Shown: in pieces, positions 1 through 9,349 of the stretch
How the letters are laid out: every line of letters begins with the position of its first letter
Position numbering within the stretch: position 1 is the stretch's first letter
Assembly: GCF_007992495.1 (NCBI RefSeq)
Contig: NZ_BKAJ01000018.1
Location: 1 to 64,000, forward strand
Reading direction: 5' to 3'
DNA length: 64,000 nt
From: Reyranella soli
GTDB lineage: Bacteria > Pseudomonadota > Alphaproteobacteria > Reyranellales > Reyranellaceae
Made by a program: the position numbers and the translations under genes
Notes under the pieces: model-generated
What the model was told of the DNA's origin: nothing
What the model saw: only the letters and a program-made list of their open reading frames with translations
Database searches by the model: none

Positions 1-43
1 CTCCGATGAGCATGAGCGGGCCTGGAGGCCCGCGGTCCGGCAA
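1..43. repeat. Family A intergenic palindrome, cut by the window edge
   Basis: Downstream of the phosphomutase stop codon there is an inverted repeat (GCGGGCC/GGCCCGC around TGGA) followed by GCGGTCCGGCAAAAGCAT. The second part matches the conserved right end (GCGGTCCGGAAGAGCATGA) of repeats found six more times in this window. The left arm probably lies outside the window. Confidence 0.6.
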
Positions 44-48
44 AAGCA

Positions 49-1452
49 TCAGTGGTGTCCGCTGCCCGCGTCATCGGGGAGCGTGACACCGCTCGCCGAC
101 AGGGCCGCCTTCAGGTCGGCCATGAGCCGGTCCAGCCCGGCCTGGTCGGCCGCCTCGCAGCGCGCGACCAGCACGGGCTGGGTGTTGGAGGCGCGCAGCA
201 GCCACCAGCCGTCCTTGGTGCTGACGCGCACGCCGTCGATGTCGGAGAACTTGGCGCCCGCCGTCTTAAGGCGCGCCTTCACCTCGTCGACCACGCCGAA
301 CTTGCGCTCGTCGGCGCAGTCGAAGCGCAGCTCCGGCGTGTTGATCGGCTGGGGCAGCCCGTCGCGCATGTCGGCCAGGCTCTCCGTGCTGTTGGCCACG
401 ATGTTGAGCAGGCGCAGGCCGCAATAGAGCGCATCGTCGAAGCCATAGAAGGTATCGGCGAAGAAGACGTGGCCGCTCATCTCGCCGGCCAGCGGCGACT
501 TGATCTCGGCCATCTTGCTCTTGATCAGCGAATGGCCGGTCTTGAACATCATGGGCTTGCCGCCGGCCTTGGCGATCTCGTCGAACAGTACCTGGCTCGC
601 CTTGACGTCGGCGATGATGGTCGCGCCGGGATGGTTCTTGAGCACGTCGCGCGACCACAGCACCAGGAGCTGGTCGCCCCACAGCACGCGGCCCTTGCCG
701 TCGATCGCACCGATGCGATCGCCGTCGCCGTCGAAGGCGATGCCGAGGTCGCAGCCCTGCTTCTTCACCTCGGCCATGAGCTGCTCGAGGTTCTTGGGCA
801 CCGTCGGATCGGGATGGTGCGCCGGGAAGGTGCCGTCGACCTTCTCGTTCAGCACGAAATGCTCGCCCGGCAGCTTGTCGAGGACGGCGCGGATCGACAC
901 GCCGACCGCGCCGTTGCCGGTGTCCCAGGCGACCTTGAGCTTCTTGCCGGGCTTCACGTCCTTCAACAGGCGTGCGGCATAGTCGGCAAGGATGTTCTTC
1001 TGTACGACCTTGCCCTGGCCGCTCTCCCAGTCGCCCTTGGCGGCGATGGCGCCCAGCTTCTGGATCTCCTCGCCGAAGAACGACTTCTTGCCCATCATCA
1101 TCTTGAAGCCGTTGTAGTCGGGCGGATTGTGCGAGCCGGTGATCTGGATGCCGGCATCGGCATCAAGGTGATAGACGGCGAAATAGAGCATGGGCGTCGC
1201 CGCCACGCCGATGCTGGTGACGTCGAGGCCGGCCGCGGTCAGGCCTTCGATGCAGGCGGCCGCCAGCTCGGGCGAGCTCAGCCGCCCGTCATAGCCCAGC
1301 GCCACCCGTTTCCCGCCGTTGCGACGCACCATCGTGCCGAAGCTGCGGCCGATGGCTCGCGCGTCGGCGGCATGCACTTCCTTGCCGACGACCCCGCGGA
1401 TGTCGTACTCGCGCAGGATGTTGGGGTCGAACTTGTGCGCCGTGTGGCTCAT
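49..1452 (-). CDS. Phosphomannomutase/phosphoglucomutase
   Basis: This 467-residue enzyme of the alpha-D-phosphohexomutase family interconverts the 1- and 6-phosphates of glucose or mannose in the cytoplasm, feeding nucleotide-sugar synthesis. The four family landmarks are visible in order: the phosphoserine loop TGSHNP (Ser about 107), the metal-binding loop DGDGDR (about 243), the sugar-binding loop GEMSGH, and a C-terminal phosphate-binding RASNTQP. The length is normal for the bacterial dual-specificity PMM/PGM type (AlgC/ManB-like). It lies 26 bases after ugd, in a galU-ugd-phosphomutase run on one strand, which supports a role in supplying UDP-glucose, UDP-glucuronate or GDP-mannose for surface polysaccharide. 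Sequence reading alone does not settle the sugar preference. Confidence 0.93.
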   Translation of the reverse strand: MSHTAHKFDPNILREYDIRGVVGKEVHAADARAIGRSFGTMVRRNGGKRVALGYDGRLSSPELAAACIEGLTAAGLDVTSIGVAATPMLYFAVYHLDADAGIQITGSHNPPDYNGFKMMMGKKSFFGEEIQKLGAIAAKGDWESGQGKVVQKNILADYAARLLKDVKPGKKLKVAWDTGNGAVGVSIRAVLDKLPGEHFVLNEKVDGTFPAHHPDPTVPKNLEQLMAEVKKQGCDLGIAFDGDGDRIGAIDGKGRVLWGDQLLVLWSRDVLKNHPGATIIADVKASQVLFDEIAKAGGKPMMFKTGHSLIKSKMAEIKSPLAGEMSGHVFFADTFYGFDDALYCGLRLLNIVANSTESLADMRDGLPQPINTPELRFDCADERKFGVVDEVKARLKTAGAKFSDIDGVRVSTKDGWWLLRASNTQPVLVARCEAADQAGLDRLMADLKAALSASGVTLPDDAGSGHH

Positions 1453-1478
1453 TCAAAAAGGCTCCGGTTGCTGGGACG

Positions 1479-2795
1479 TCAGTTGCGTGGCTGGGGACGC
1501 CCTACCCCCTCATAGGTGAAACCCAGGCCACGCATCTCCTCGGGATTGAAGATGTTGCGCAGGTCGACGATGCGCGGCTGGCGCATGACCTGCTTGATGC
1601 GGCGCGGATCGAGGCCGCGGAACTCGTGCCATTCGGTGATCACCACCAGGACGTCGGCCTCGAACGCCGCCTCGTAGGCGGTCTTGGTGAAGTTGATGCC
1701 CTTCAGGAGCTTGCCGGCCTCGCTCATGCCCTCGGGATCGAACGCCTGGAGTTTCGCTCCGGCCGACTGCAGCGCCGGCACGATGTCGAGCGAGGGTGCG
1801 TCGCGCATGTCGTCGGTGTTGGGCTTGAAGGTGAGGCCGAGTACGCCCACGGTCAGGTCCTTCACCGAGCCGCCGCAGAAATCGATGACCTTGCGGGCCA
1901 TGCGCTTCTTGCGCGCGTTGTTCACCTCAATGACCTGCTCGACGATGGTCTGCGGTGCGTTGACCTCGCGGGCGGTGTAGGCGAGCGCCAGCGTATCTTT
2001 AGGGAAGCACGAGCCGCCGAAGCCCGGCCCGGGATGCAGGAACTTGCGGCCGATGCGGCCGTCCAGCCCGATGCCGCGCGCCACGTCGTGGACGTCGGCG
2101 CCGACCTTCTCGCAGAGATCGGCGATCTCGTTGATGAAGGTGATCTTGGTGGCAAGGAAGGCGTTGCCGGCGTACTTGGTGACCTCGGCCGTCTCGATGT
2201 TGGTGAACACCATCGGCGTCTGGATCAGATTGAGCGGCCGGTAGATGCCCGCCATCACGTCACGCGCGCGCTGGCTCTCGACGCCGATGACGACGCGGTC
2301 GGGCTTCATGAAGTCCTCGATCGCCGCCCCCTCGCGCAGGAACTCCGGGTTGGAGCAGACGTCGAACTCGGCCGACGGCTGGGTCTCGCGGATGATGCGC
2401 GCGACCTCGCGACCGGTGCCGACCGGCACCGTCGACTTGGTCACCACCACGGTGTAGCCGCGAATCGCGTCGGCGACCTCGGCGGCCGCGGCATAGACGT
2501 AGCTCAGGTCGGCATGGCCGTCGCCGCGCCGGGTCGGCGTGCCGACGGCGATGAACACGGCATCGGCGTTGGCCACGGCATCGCCGAGCTTGGTGCTGAA
2601 GGACAGCCGCTCGGCCTTGACGTTGTCGGCGACCAGCTTGTCGAGGCCGGGCTCGTAGATCGGCATCTCGCCCTTGCGCAGGCGGGCGATCTTGCCCTCC
2701 TCCTTGTCGATGCAAACGACATCATGGCCGAACTGGGCGAAGCAGGCGCCGGACACCAGTCCGACATAGCCCGAGCCGATCATGGCGATACGCAT
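1479..2795 (-). CDS. ugd: UDP-glucose 6-dehydrogenase
   Basis: Predicted to oxidise UDP-glucose twice with NAD+ to give UDP-glucuronate, a precursor of exopolysaccharide and lipopolysaccharide sugars. The 438-residue protein begins with a Rossmann dinucleotide motif (GSGYVG, residues 8-13), has the conserved ETAEVTKYAGNAFLATKI helix in the central dimerisation region, and carries the catalytic motif GGSCFPKD (Cys about 263). A C-terminal UDP-binding domain follows. Length and motif spacing fit the UDP-glucose/GDP-mannose dehydrogenase family, and the galU gene directly upstream (5-base gap) argues for UDP-glucose as substrate rather than GDP-mannose. Start codon and reading frame are unambiguous. 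Confidence 0.94.
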   Translation of the reverse strand: MRIAMIGSGYVGLVSGACFAQFGHDVVCIDKEEGKIARLRKGEMPIYEPGLDKLVADNVKAERLSFSTKLGDAVANADAVFIAVGTPTRRGDGHADLSYVYAAAAEVADAIRGYTVVVTKSTVPVGTGREVARIIRETQPSAEFDVCSNPEFLREGAAIEDFMKPDRVVIGVESQRARDVMAGIYRPLNLIQTPMVFTNIETAEVTKYAGNAFLATKITFINEIADLCEKVGADVHDVARGIGLDGRIGRKFLHPGPGFGGSCFPKDTLALAYTAREVNAPQTIVEQVIEVNNARKKRMARKVIDFCGGSVKDLTVGVLGLTFKPNTDDMRDAPSLDIVPALQSAGAKLQAFDPEGMSEAGKLLKGINFTKTAYEAAFEADVLVVITEWHEFRGLDPRRIKQVMRQPRIVDLRNIFNPEEMRGLGFTYEGVGRPQPRN

Positions 2796-2800
2796 TGAAG

Positions 2801-3676
2801 TTAGCCCTTCAACAGGCGGGCGAGCAGCGCCCGCGTATCCGTAGCCGTGTCGGAGCGGTTGAGCGCGACGGCGACGTTGGCCTCGAGGAAGCCCAGCCGG
2901 CCGCCGCAGTCATAACGCTGACCGGCATAGGTCAAGGCATGGAACGGCTTGCTGCCGATCATCTTGGCCATGGCGTCGGTGAGTTGGATCTCGCCGCCGG
3001 CGCCGGTCTCGTGCTTGTCGAGATGGTCGAAGACTTCGGGGACCAGCACGTAGCGGCCGATGATGGCGAGCGTCGAGGGCGCGACCTCGGGCTTGGGCTT
3101 CTCGACCAGGCCGGTGATCTCCTGCAGTCCGTCCTTCTCGGGCTTCACCGCTGCAATGCCGTAGCTCTTCGTCTGTTCGCGTGGCACGTCCATCACAGCG
3201 ACGACATTGCCGCCGGTCTTGTTGTGCGCCGCCACGAGCTGCGCCGTGCAGCTCGGCGAGTCGATCGTGAGCTCGTCGGGCAGCAGCACAGCGAACGGCT
3301 CGCGGCCGATCCAGTCGCGCGCGCACCACACGGCGTGACCGAGGCCGAGCGGGCGCTGCTGGCGCGTGAAGATCGCGTTACCGGGCTTGATGGCAGCATC
3401 CTGGGTCTGCTTCAGCTCGTTCTTCTTGCCGCGCTCTTTCAGCGTCGCTTCCAGCTCATAGGCGGCGTCGAAGTGATCCTCGATGGCGCTCTTGTTGCGG
3501 CCGGTGACGAACACGAATTCCTCGATGCCCGCCGCCAGGCATTCCTCGACGGCGTACTGGATCAAAGGCCGGTCGACGACAGTCAGCATCTCCTTGGGCA
3601 TCGCCTTGGTGGCGGGCAGGAACCGGGTACCCAAACCCGCCACGGGCAGGACGGCTTTACGGACGCGCTGCGGCAT
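2801..3676 (-). CDS. galU: UTP-glucose-1-phosphate uridylyltransferase
   Basis: Predicted to make UDP-glucose from glucose-1-phosphate and UTP. The 291-residue protein opens with the nucleotidyltransferase signature GLGTRFLPATKAMPKEM, where the GTRFLP loop and PKEM Lys/Glu bind UTP. It continues with the family pattern VFVTGRNKSAIEDHFD and the late motif GGEIQLTDAM. Length is typical of bacterial GalU. It is the first gene of the galU-ugd-phosphomutase group, so the three reactions glucose-6-P to glucose-1-P, to UDP-glucose, to UDP-glucuronate are encoded together. Confidence 0.95.
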   Translation of the reverse strand: MPQRVRKAVLPVAGLGTRFLPATKAMPKEMLTVVDRPLIQYAVEECLAAGIEEFVFVTGRNKSAIEDHFDAAYELEATLKERGKKNELKQTQDAAIKPGNAIFTRQQRPLGLGHAVWCARDWIGREPFAVLLPDELTIDSPSCTAQLVAAHNKTGGNVVAVMDVPREQTKSYGIAAVKPEKDGLQEITGLVEKPKPEVAPSTLAIIGRYVLVPEVFDHLDKHETGAGGEIQLTDAMAKMIGSKPFHALTYAGQRYDCGGRLGFLEANVAVALNRSDTATDTRALLARLLKG

Positions 3677-3759
3677 GCTTCATCGACCTCTTTGGTGCTC
3701 GCTCACCGGGACGCAGGTTGTTGCCATGCCCGGGAAGACCCCGCAAGTTCAACCACTTA

Positions 3760-4464
3760 TTAACCACCGAGCAGTACGTCCTTTGCGCGGTTGATGCGGG
3801 CCGCAAGGTCGGCGGTGCCGCCGGCATCGGGATGCGTGCGGCGGATCAGGCGCCGGTGCGCCGCCCTGATCTCCTCCTCGCTGGCGCTTTCGGCGAGCCC
3901 CAACACCGCAAGCGCCTCCTCGCGCGTCATGTCGGTGCGTGGGCCGCGGGGCGGCGGCTGCCGAGTCGTCCGCCAGTCGACACCGAGCCGCCGGTCGAGA
4001 TAGGCCTCCATCACGCGCAGCGAATCGGCGTCGGTCCGGCATTCTTCGTGAAGGTCCAGAAGCTCACTGTCGGACAGCTGGTCGAGCGTGCGCCCGGCGA
4101 AGCGGCCGGCGAGCACCGTACCGCCGACGTCACCGGTAGAGTGATCGATCCAGGCCTGCAGGATGGACGTGCGGACCTCGGTGCGCCGTCCCGTGCCGGG
4201 CGAGCTGAAGCCGCCGGACGGCCGGCTGCGCAGCGCGCGAGCGATCAGGCCGGTGATCACCAGGCCGGCCAGGCCGAACAGCTCCGGCAGCAGGCTCGGC
4301 AGGAAGCGCAGGCCGAAGATCAGCATGCCGCCGACAGCGATGGCGCCCAGCACGACCAGCGCGATGCGCATGCCGCGCGCCACCGAGGACGGATTGGCGC
4401 GCAGCAACCAGGCGATGCCGAGAGCGCCGGCGGCCAAGAGGACCAGGGCCAGCACAAACGGCAT
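3760..4464 (-). CDS. Membrane-anchored J-domain (DnaJ-like) protein
   Basis: A 234-residue protein with two or three hydrophobic segments in the first 75 residues, a linker, and a C-terminal J-domain (about 179-234) with the essential HPD tripeptide (RRTHPDAGG). J-domains stimulate the ATPase of DnaK-type Hsp70s; here the domain would face the cytoplasm at the membrane. It lacks the Gly/Phe and zinc-finger regions of full DnaJ, so it is a dedicated co-chaperone and not dnaJ. The start lies 3 bases after the mltG stop, so it is probably translated from the fab-mltG transcript. The client is unknown. Confidence 0.85.
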   Translation of the reverse strand: MPFVLALVLLAAGALGIAWLLRANPSSVARGMRIALVVLGAIAVGGMLIFGLRFLPSLLPELFGLAGLVITGLIARALRSRPSGGFSSPGTGRRTEVRTSILQAWIDHSTGDVGGTVLAGRFAGRTLDQLSDSELLDLHEECRTDADSLRVMEAYLDRRLGVDWRTTRQPPPRGPRTDMTREEALAVLGLAESASEEEIRAAHRRLIRRTHPDAGGTADLAARINRAKDVLLGG

Positions 4465-4467
4465 GGC

Positions 4468-5535
4468 TCACTGTCTCGGTGCCGGTCGCTGCTGGCCGGG
4501 AGGAGGCGGCGGCGACGGCGTGCCCGGCGGCGTCTGCGACTGCTGCTGTTGCTGCTCGGCGCGGTCGCGCTGGATCTGACGCCAGCGCTCGACGTTGCGA
4601 TTGTGCTCGGCGAGGGTCGTGGCGAAGGCGTGCCCGCCCTGCCCGTCGGCCACGAACCACAGCGCGCGGTCGCGCGCCGGATTGGTCGTCGCCAGGATCG
4701 AGGCGCGGCCGGGATTGCAGATCGGGCCCGGCGGCAGGCCGGTGACGACGTAGGTGTTGTACGGCGAGTTCGACTGCAGATCGGCGCGCGTCAGCTCGCG
4801 GTTGAACGGCACCCTGCCCTGGGTGATGCCGTAGATGGTTGTCGGATCGCTCTCGAGCTTCATGCGCCGGCGCAACCGGTTGATGTAGACGGCCGCCACC
4901 TTGGGCCGCTCGGCCGGGATCGCCGTCTCCTTCTCGACGATCGAGGCCAGGATCAGCGCGTCGCGCCGGTTGGCGAGCGGCAGGCCGGCGGCGCGCTTGC
5001 GCCAGGCCTCGTCCAGCGTCTTGTCCATCGCCTCCTTCATGCGCATCAGCAGCCCGTCGCGCGTGTCGTCGCGCGAGTAGAAGTAGGTCTCGGGCAGGAG
5101 ATCGCCCTCCTTGAGGTCGAGCGTGATTTCGCCCGAAAGCGCCGGCGTGTTCTTCACCAGCTCGATCACCTCGGGCGTGGTCATGCCCTCGACTACGGTC
5201 AGTCGGCGCTGGACCTGCTTGCCCGACTGCAGCAGGTCGAGCAACGCCAGCATGGAGATGTGCGCCGGGATCTCGTACTCGCCCGCCTTGATGGGCTTGG
5301 GCGTCGGATCGATCATCACCGCCACCCGGAACAACCGCTCGTGGTCGATGACGCCTTCTTCCTTCAGCACCTTGGCCATGGTCTGCGGACCGGCACCGCG
5401 CGGGATGACGATGTTCTTCGTCTTGTCGAGCGGGCCTGCCGCCCCCAGCAGCTGATTGCCAAGCCACAGCGCGCCACCCATCAGGGTGACGAACAGTGCG
5501 ACGAAGAACAGGACCCAACGGAAATAGCTGAGCAC
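4468..5535 (-). CDS. mltG: Endolytic murein transglycosylase MltG (YceG family)
   Basis: Predicted inner-membrane lytic transglycosylase that cleaves nascent glycan strands and helps terminate peptidoglycan synthesis. It starts with GTG, supported by a GGAG six bases upstream. One N-terminal membrane segment (about 5-30) precedes the periplasmic part, which has a LysM-like region and the YceG catalytic stretch: ILASIVEKET (catalytic Glu) followed by the INRL...MKLESDPTTIYG block. Length 355 is typical. The C-terminal about 40 residues are Gln/Pro-rich and probably disordered. The gene follows fabF by 15 bases, an order common in proteobacteria. Confidence 0.94.
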   Translation of the reverse strand: MLSYFRWVLFFVALFVTLMGGALWLGNQLLGAAGPLDKTKNIVIPRGAGPQTMAKVLKEEGVIDHERLFRVAVMIDPTPKPIKAGEYEIPAHISMLALLDLLQSGKQVQRRLTVVEGMTTPEVIELVKNTPALSGEITLDLKEGDLLPETYFYSRDDTRDGLLMRMKEAMDKTLDEAWRKRAAGLPLANRRDALILASIVEKETAIPAERPKVAAVYINRLRRRMKLESDPTTIYGITQGRVPFNRELTRADLQSNSPYNTYVVTGLPPGPICNPGRASILATTNPARDRALWFVADGQGGHAFATTLAEHNRNVERWRQIQRDRAEQQQQQSQTPPGTPSPPPPPGQQRPAPRQ

Positions 5536-5550
5536 GCCCAGCTCCGATGA

Positions 5551-6807
5551 TCAGACGGGGCCGAAGATCAACGAGGCGTTGGTGCCGCCGAAGCCGAACG
5601 AGTTGCTGAGCGCGTAGCGGACCTTGCGCTGCTTGGCCTGCTTGGCGACGAGATCGATGTCGCAACCCTCGTCAGGCTCGTCCAGATTGAGTGTCGGCGG
5701 AACCGCCTGCTCGATGATCGACTTGATCGAGTAGATGGCTTCGATGGCGCCGGCGGCGCCCAGCAGATGCCCCGTCGCCGACTTGGTCGACGACATGGAG
5801 AGCTTGTAGGCATCCTGGCCGAACGTCTTCTTCACCGCGCCGAGTTCGATCACGTCGGCCATGGTCGAGGTGCCGTGGGCATTGACGTAGTCGATCTGGT
5901 CGGTGTTGAGCTTGGCGCGCTTCAGCGCGGCCTTCATGGCGCGCTGGGCGCCATCGCCGTCTTCCGACGGCGCGGTGATGTGGTAGGCGTCGCCCGACAG
6001 GCCGTAGCCTATGACCTCGGCATAGATCTTGGCGCCGCGCTTCTTGGCGTGCTCGTACTCCTCGAGCACGACGACGCCCGCGCCCTCGCCCATGACGAAG
6101 CCGTCGCGCCGCTTGTCCCACGGCCGCGACGCCTGGGTCGGCGTGTCGTTGAAGTCGGTCGACAGCGCCTTGCAGGCGTTGAAGCCGGCGATGCCGATGC
6201 GGCAGATCGCGGCCTCGGCGCCGCCCGCCACCATGACGTCGGCGTCCTCCCACTGGATCAGGCGCGCAGCGTCGCCCAGCGCATGGGCGCCGGTGGCGCA
6301 GGCCGTGACCACGGAATGGTTCGGTCCCTTGAAGCCGTACTTGATCGAGACCTGGCCGGAGGCGAGGTTGATCAGCGCCGAGGGGATGAAGAACGGGCTG
6401 ACGCGACGCGGGCCGCGCTCCTTCAGAACCAGCGAGGTCTCGTAGATCGTCTCCAGGCCGCCGATGCCCGAGCCGATCATCACACCGGTGCGGTTGAGGC
6501 TTTCCTCGTCCGTCGGCTTCCAGCCCGAATCCTCGACCGCCTGCTCCGCGGCAGCGATACCGAAGATCAGGAACTTGTCGAGCTTGCGCTGGTCCTTGGG
6601 CGCCAGATAGCTGTCGACGTTGAAGTGGCCGTTGGCCTTGTCGCCCTGGGGCACCTCGCCCGCGATCTTGGTCGCAAGATCAGACGTGTCGAAGGCCTGG
6701 ATCGACCGGATGCCGGACTCGGCCGCCATCAGGCGCCGCCAGTTGGTGTCGACGCCGTCGCCCAGCGGCGTCACCATCCCCATGCCGGTAATGACGACTC
6801 GCCTCAT
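5551..6807 (-). CDS. fabF: Beta-ketoacyl-ACP synthase II
   Basis: Predicted to condense malonyl-ACP with acyl-ACP in fatty-acid elongation. The start is the ATG at 6807, giving [10 protein letters not shown] and 418 residues; an AAGGAGAACAGGCA leader sits directly before it, whereas the in-frame extension upstream to 6903 overlaps acpP and looks non-coding. The Cys-His-His triad is visible: TACATGAH (Cys about 170), NAHGTSTM, and [12 protein letters not shown] with the conserved Lys. It lies 28 bases after acpP in the fabD-fabG-acpP-fabF order. Confidence 0.96.
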   Translation of the reverse strand: MRRVVITGMGMVTPLGDGVDTNWRRLMAAESGIRSIQAFDTSDLATKIAGEVPQGDKANGHFNVDSYLAPKDQRKLDKFLIFGIAAAEQAVEDSGWKPTDEESLNRTGVMIGSGIGGLETIYETSLVLKERGPRRVSPFFIPSALINLASGQVSIKYGFKGPNHSVVTACATGAHALGDAARLIQWEDADVMVAGGAEAAICRIGIAGFNACKALSTDFNDTPTQASRPWDKRRDGFVMGEGAGVVVLEEYEHAKKRGAKIYAEVIGYGLSGDAYHITAPSEDGDGAQRAMKAALKRAKLNTDQIDYVNAHGTSTMADVIELGAVKKTFGQDAYKLSMSSTKSATGHLLGAAGAIEAIYSIKSIIEQAVPPTLNLDEPDEGCDIDLVAKQAKQRKVRYALSNSFGFGGTNASLIFGPV

Positions 6808-6835
6808 TGCCTGTTCTCCTTGCTGCAGGAGACGA

Positions 6836-7075
6836 TCAGGACTTGGCGTTGCTCTTGATGAAGCCGATGGCGTCGCCGACGGTCTGGATCTTCTCGGCGG
6901 CATCGTCGGGAATCTCGATCCCGAATTCCTCTTCGAATGCCATCACCAGCTCGACCGTATCCAGGCTGTCGGCGCCCAGATCGTCGATGAACTTGGCATC
7001 TTCCTTAACCTGCGCCGCTTCGACGCCCAGATGCTCCACGACGATCTTCTTAACGCGCTCGGCAATATCGCTCAT
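6836..7075 (-). CDS. acpP: Acyl carrier protein
   Basis: This 79-residue acidic protein carries growing acyl chains on a 4'-phosphopantetheine arm. The attachment motif is [10 protein letters not shown], with Ser about 37. Length, acidic character and four-helix pattern are typical of ACP. It stands between fabG and fabF. A 135-base gap before it (7076-7210) on the transcribed strand contains a TATAAG hexamer, so acpP may have an additional promoter of its own, as is usual for this very abundant protein. Confidence 0.97.
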   Translation of the reverse strand: MSDIAERVKKIVVEHLGVEAAQVKEDAKFIDDLGADSLDTVELVMAFEEEFGIEIPDDAAEKIQTVGDAIGFIKSNAKS

Positions 7076-7210
7076 TTTCTTGTCCTTCCCGTATTCTCAA
7101 GAAACCTGTTTCGCCCAAGGGGATGGCGATTTCCGGCTCTTATACATAGGTGCCCCCCTATTGGCTAGCGCCGGAAAGCCCACAGAATCAGTGACTTGCA
7201 GCCTTTCTCC

Positions 7211-7948
7211 TCAGATCATCGCCATCCCGCCGTTGATGTGCAGGGTCTGGCCGGTGACGTAGGCCGCCTCGTCGCTGGCCAAGTAGACCACCCCGGCGGC
7301 GATATCGTCGGGCGTGCCCAGCCGGTCGGCGGGCACCCGGCCGAGAATCGCCTTCTTCTGCTCGTCGGTCAGCACGTCGGTCATTGGCGTGGCGATGAAG
7401 CCCGGCGCCACGCAGTTCACCGTGATGGCGCGCGAGGCGAGCTCCTGGGCGAGCGACTTGGACATGCCGATCAGGCCCGCCTTGGCGGCGGCATAGTTGG
7501 CTTGGCCGGGATTGCCGGTGACGCCCACGATCGAGGTGATGTTGATCACCCGGCCGTGGCGGCGGCGCATCATGCCGCGCATGGTCGCCCGGGTGAGCCG
7601 GAAGGTGCCGGTCAGGTTCACCTGAAGCACCTTCTCCCACTCCTCGTCCTTCATGCGCATCGAGATGTTATCGCGCGTGATGCCGGCGTTGTTGACCAGG
7701 ATGTCGATCTTGCCCATCGCCGCCTCGGCCTCCTTGACCAGGCGATCGATGTCGGCGGCGTCGTCCATGCGCGCGGCGATGACATGCGCGCGATCGCCGA
7801 GCTCGCCCTTCAGCTTCTCGAGCGCATCGGTGCGCGTGCCCGACAGCGTCACCGTGGCGCCCTGCTTGTGCAACGCGCGGGCGATGGCGCCGCCGATGGC
7901 GCCCGAGGCGCCGGTCACCAGCGCGGTTTTGCCGGAAAGATCGAACAT
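7211..7948 (-). CDS. fabG: 3-oxoacyl-ACP reductase
   Basis: Predicted NADPH-dependent reductase of 3-oxoacyl-ACP in fatty-acid elongation. The 245-residue short-chain dehydrogenase has the cofactor motif TGASGAIGGAIA (about 13-24), the NNAG element (NILVNNAGITRDN), the catalytic Ser in NITSIVGVTGN, and YAAAKAG with Tyr and Lys. Its position between fabD and acpP makes FabG the clear choice among SDR paralogues, two of which lie elsewhere in the window. An inverted-repeat element separates it from fabD. Confidence 0.95.
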   Translation of the reverse strand: MFDLSGKTALVTGASGAIGGAIARALHKQGATVTLSGTRTDALEKLKGELGDRAHVIAARMDDAADIDRLVKEAEAAMGKIDILVNNAGITRDNISMRMKDEEWEKVLQVNLTGTFRLTRATMRGMMRRRHGRVINITSIVGVTGNPGQANYAAAKAGLIGMSKSLAQELASRAITVNCVAPGFIATPMTDVLTDEQKKAILGRVPADRLGTPDDIAAGVVYLASDEAAYVTGQTLHINGGMAMI

Positions 7949-7973
7949 TGGGTCTCCTAAGCTACGTTTTCAT

Positions 7974-8123
7974 CTCCTCCCCCCGTCATACGGGGGAGGA
8001 TACAGGAGGGGGCGAGCAACATCGCTGATATCGGCAATTTCAGATCGGAATGATCTCATTCCTTGAGAGATCGTCTATGCGGCTTTTCCCTCCTGTATCC
8101 TCCCCCGTATGACGGGGGAGGAG
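7974..8123. repeat. Family C inverted-repeat element between fabD and fabG
   Basis: Arms of about 36 bases (7974-8010 and 8088-8123) are exact reverse complements except for one extra C, and each arm has its own internal palindrome (CCCCCGTCATACGGGGG). A 77-base centre separates them. No gene is encoded. The element lies in the 186-base gap inside the fab gene run, where transcripts would form a very strong hairpin. A related element lies at 31243-31368. Confidence 0.85.
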
Positions 8124-8134
8124 CAAAGAAGGAA

Positions 8135-9076
8135 TCAAACCGTTTTCAGAAAACCTTCGATATCCGCCGGCGTGTTCAGCGCCAGGCCGGTCATCTCCTT
8201 GTCGATGCGCTTGACCAGACCCGACAGCACCTTGCCCGAGCCGCACTCCACCAGCGCCTCGACGCGCTGCGATTTCATGTACTGCACGCTCTCACGCCAA
8301 CGGACCAGTCCGGTAACCTGTTCGACCAGCCGCTGCTTGATGGCGTTGGGCTCGGTGATCTCCGACGCCAGCACGTTGGCGATCAGCGGCACGCGCGGTG
8401 TGCCGAGCGTCACCGTCTCCAGCGCCTTCTGCATGGCGTCGGCTGCAGGCTGCATCAGCGGACAATGAAACGGTGCGCTCACCGGCAAGAGCATGCCGCG
8501 CTTGGCGCCGTGCGCCTTGGCCGTCTCGATGCAGCGTTCGACGGCCGCCTTGTGGCCGCTCACCACGACCTGGCCGCCGCCATTGTCATTGGCGACCGCG
8601 ATGATCTCGCCTTGCGCGGCTTCCTTGCAGGCCTCCTGCGCCGGCTCGAGCTCGATGCCCAGCAGCGCTGCCATGGCGCCCTCGCCGACCGGCACCGCCT
8701 TCTGCATCGATTGGCCGCGCAGCTTCAGAAGCCGTGCGGCATCGGCGAGCTGCAGGGCGCCAGCGGCCGTCAGCGCCGAATACTCGCCGAGGGAATGGCC
8801 GGCGACGTGGCTCGCCAGGCTGGCCAACGGCTTGCCGCCGTCCTTTTCCAGGACGCGCACGACCGCGATGCTGACGGCCATCAGCGCCGGCTGGGCGTTC
8901 TCGGTCAGGACCAGGTCGGATTCAGGCCCTTCCCGCATCAATTTCGACAGATTCTGCTTCAGCGCTTCGTCGATCTCGTGGAAGACGTCCCGGGCGGTGG
9001 AAAAGGCCCCGGCCAGGTCGGCCCCCATGCCGACGGCCTGGGACCCCTGTCCCGGAAAGACGAAAGCGCGACTCAT
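8135..9076 (-). CDS. fabD: Malonyl-CoA:ACP transacylase
   Basis: Predicted to load malonyl groups from malonyl-CoA onto ACP. The 313-residue protein shows the N-terminal FVFPGQGSQ motif, the nucleophile elbow GHSLGEYSAL (Ser about 95), the QPALMA motif before it and the conserved PVSAPFHCPLM containing the catalytic His. Length is normal. It is the first gene of the fab cluster; its start (9076) faces rpsF (9350) across a 273-base divergent region, so both promoters must lie there. Confidence 0.95.
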   Translation of the reverse strand: MSRAFVFPGQGSQAVGMGADLAGAFSTARDVFHEIDEALKQNLSKLMREGPESDLVLTENAQPALMAVSIAVVRVLEKDGGKPLASLASHVAGHSLGEYSALTAAGALQLADAARLLKLRGQSMQKAVPVGEGAMAALLGIELEPAQEACKEAAQGEIIAVANDNGGGQVVVSGHKAAVERCIETAKAHGAKRGMLLPVSAPFHCPLMQPAADAMQKALETVTLGTPRVPLIANVLASEITEPNAIKQRLVEQVTGLVRWRESVQYMKSQRVEALVECGSGKVLSGLVKRIDKEMTGLALNTPADIEGFLKTV

Positions 9077-9291
9077 GGGCCGTTTCCCTTGTGTTCTTGG
9101 CGTTACAACTCGATTTCAGGCTCTTCCCCTAGCGGGGGAGAGGAACTCAAAGCAAGGCCGGAACGCCTTGATTTCGGGGGATTTGCCTGTATAACCGCCG
9201 CTCTTCGGGGCCTAAATCGGCCTCGATCTCCTTGCCGACCCAAGCAATACCGCGAAGGGCCGGCTAGATCCGGGCGGTTGCCGGTCGACCT

Positions 9292-9297
9292 TATAAT
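9292..9297 (+). promoter_or_regulatory. Candidate -10 element of the rpsF operon
   Basis: A perfect TATAAT lies 58 bases before the rpsF start. A matching -35 hexamer at the usual distance is not obvious, so this is only a candidate. Transcription from here would begin about ten bases before the leader hairpin. Confidence 0.45.
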
Positions 9298-9306
9298 ACG
9301 GGCACG

Positions 9307-9346
9307 ACGAACGCCGGGTCGCTAACAGCCATAAGGAGCCGTTCGT
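9307..9346 (+). promoter_or_regulatory. Hairpin in the rpsF 5' leader (possible S6:S18 autoregulatory site)
   Basis: ACGAACG (9307-9313) pairs perfectly with CGTTCGT (9340-9346), enclosing a CCGGG-containing segment and the Shine-Dalgarno sequence AAGGAG. The right arm ends 3 bases before the rpsF ATG. In several bacteria the S6:S18 complex represses its own mRNA through a leader stem with a conserved CCG bulge. The position and CCG content fit that role, but the match is by eye only. Confidence 0.5.
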
Positions 9347-9349
9347 TTC

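Noticed and set aside
52-1515. 487-codon plus-strand frame opposite the phosphomutase
   Set aside because: Antisense shadow; the minus-strand protein has all catalytic motifs.
4130-5665. 511-codon minus-strand frame overlapping mltG and the J-domain gene
   Set aside because: It is out of frame with both, Arg/Pro-rich and lacks any motif, whereas the overlapped genes have clear families.
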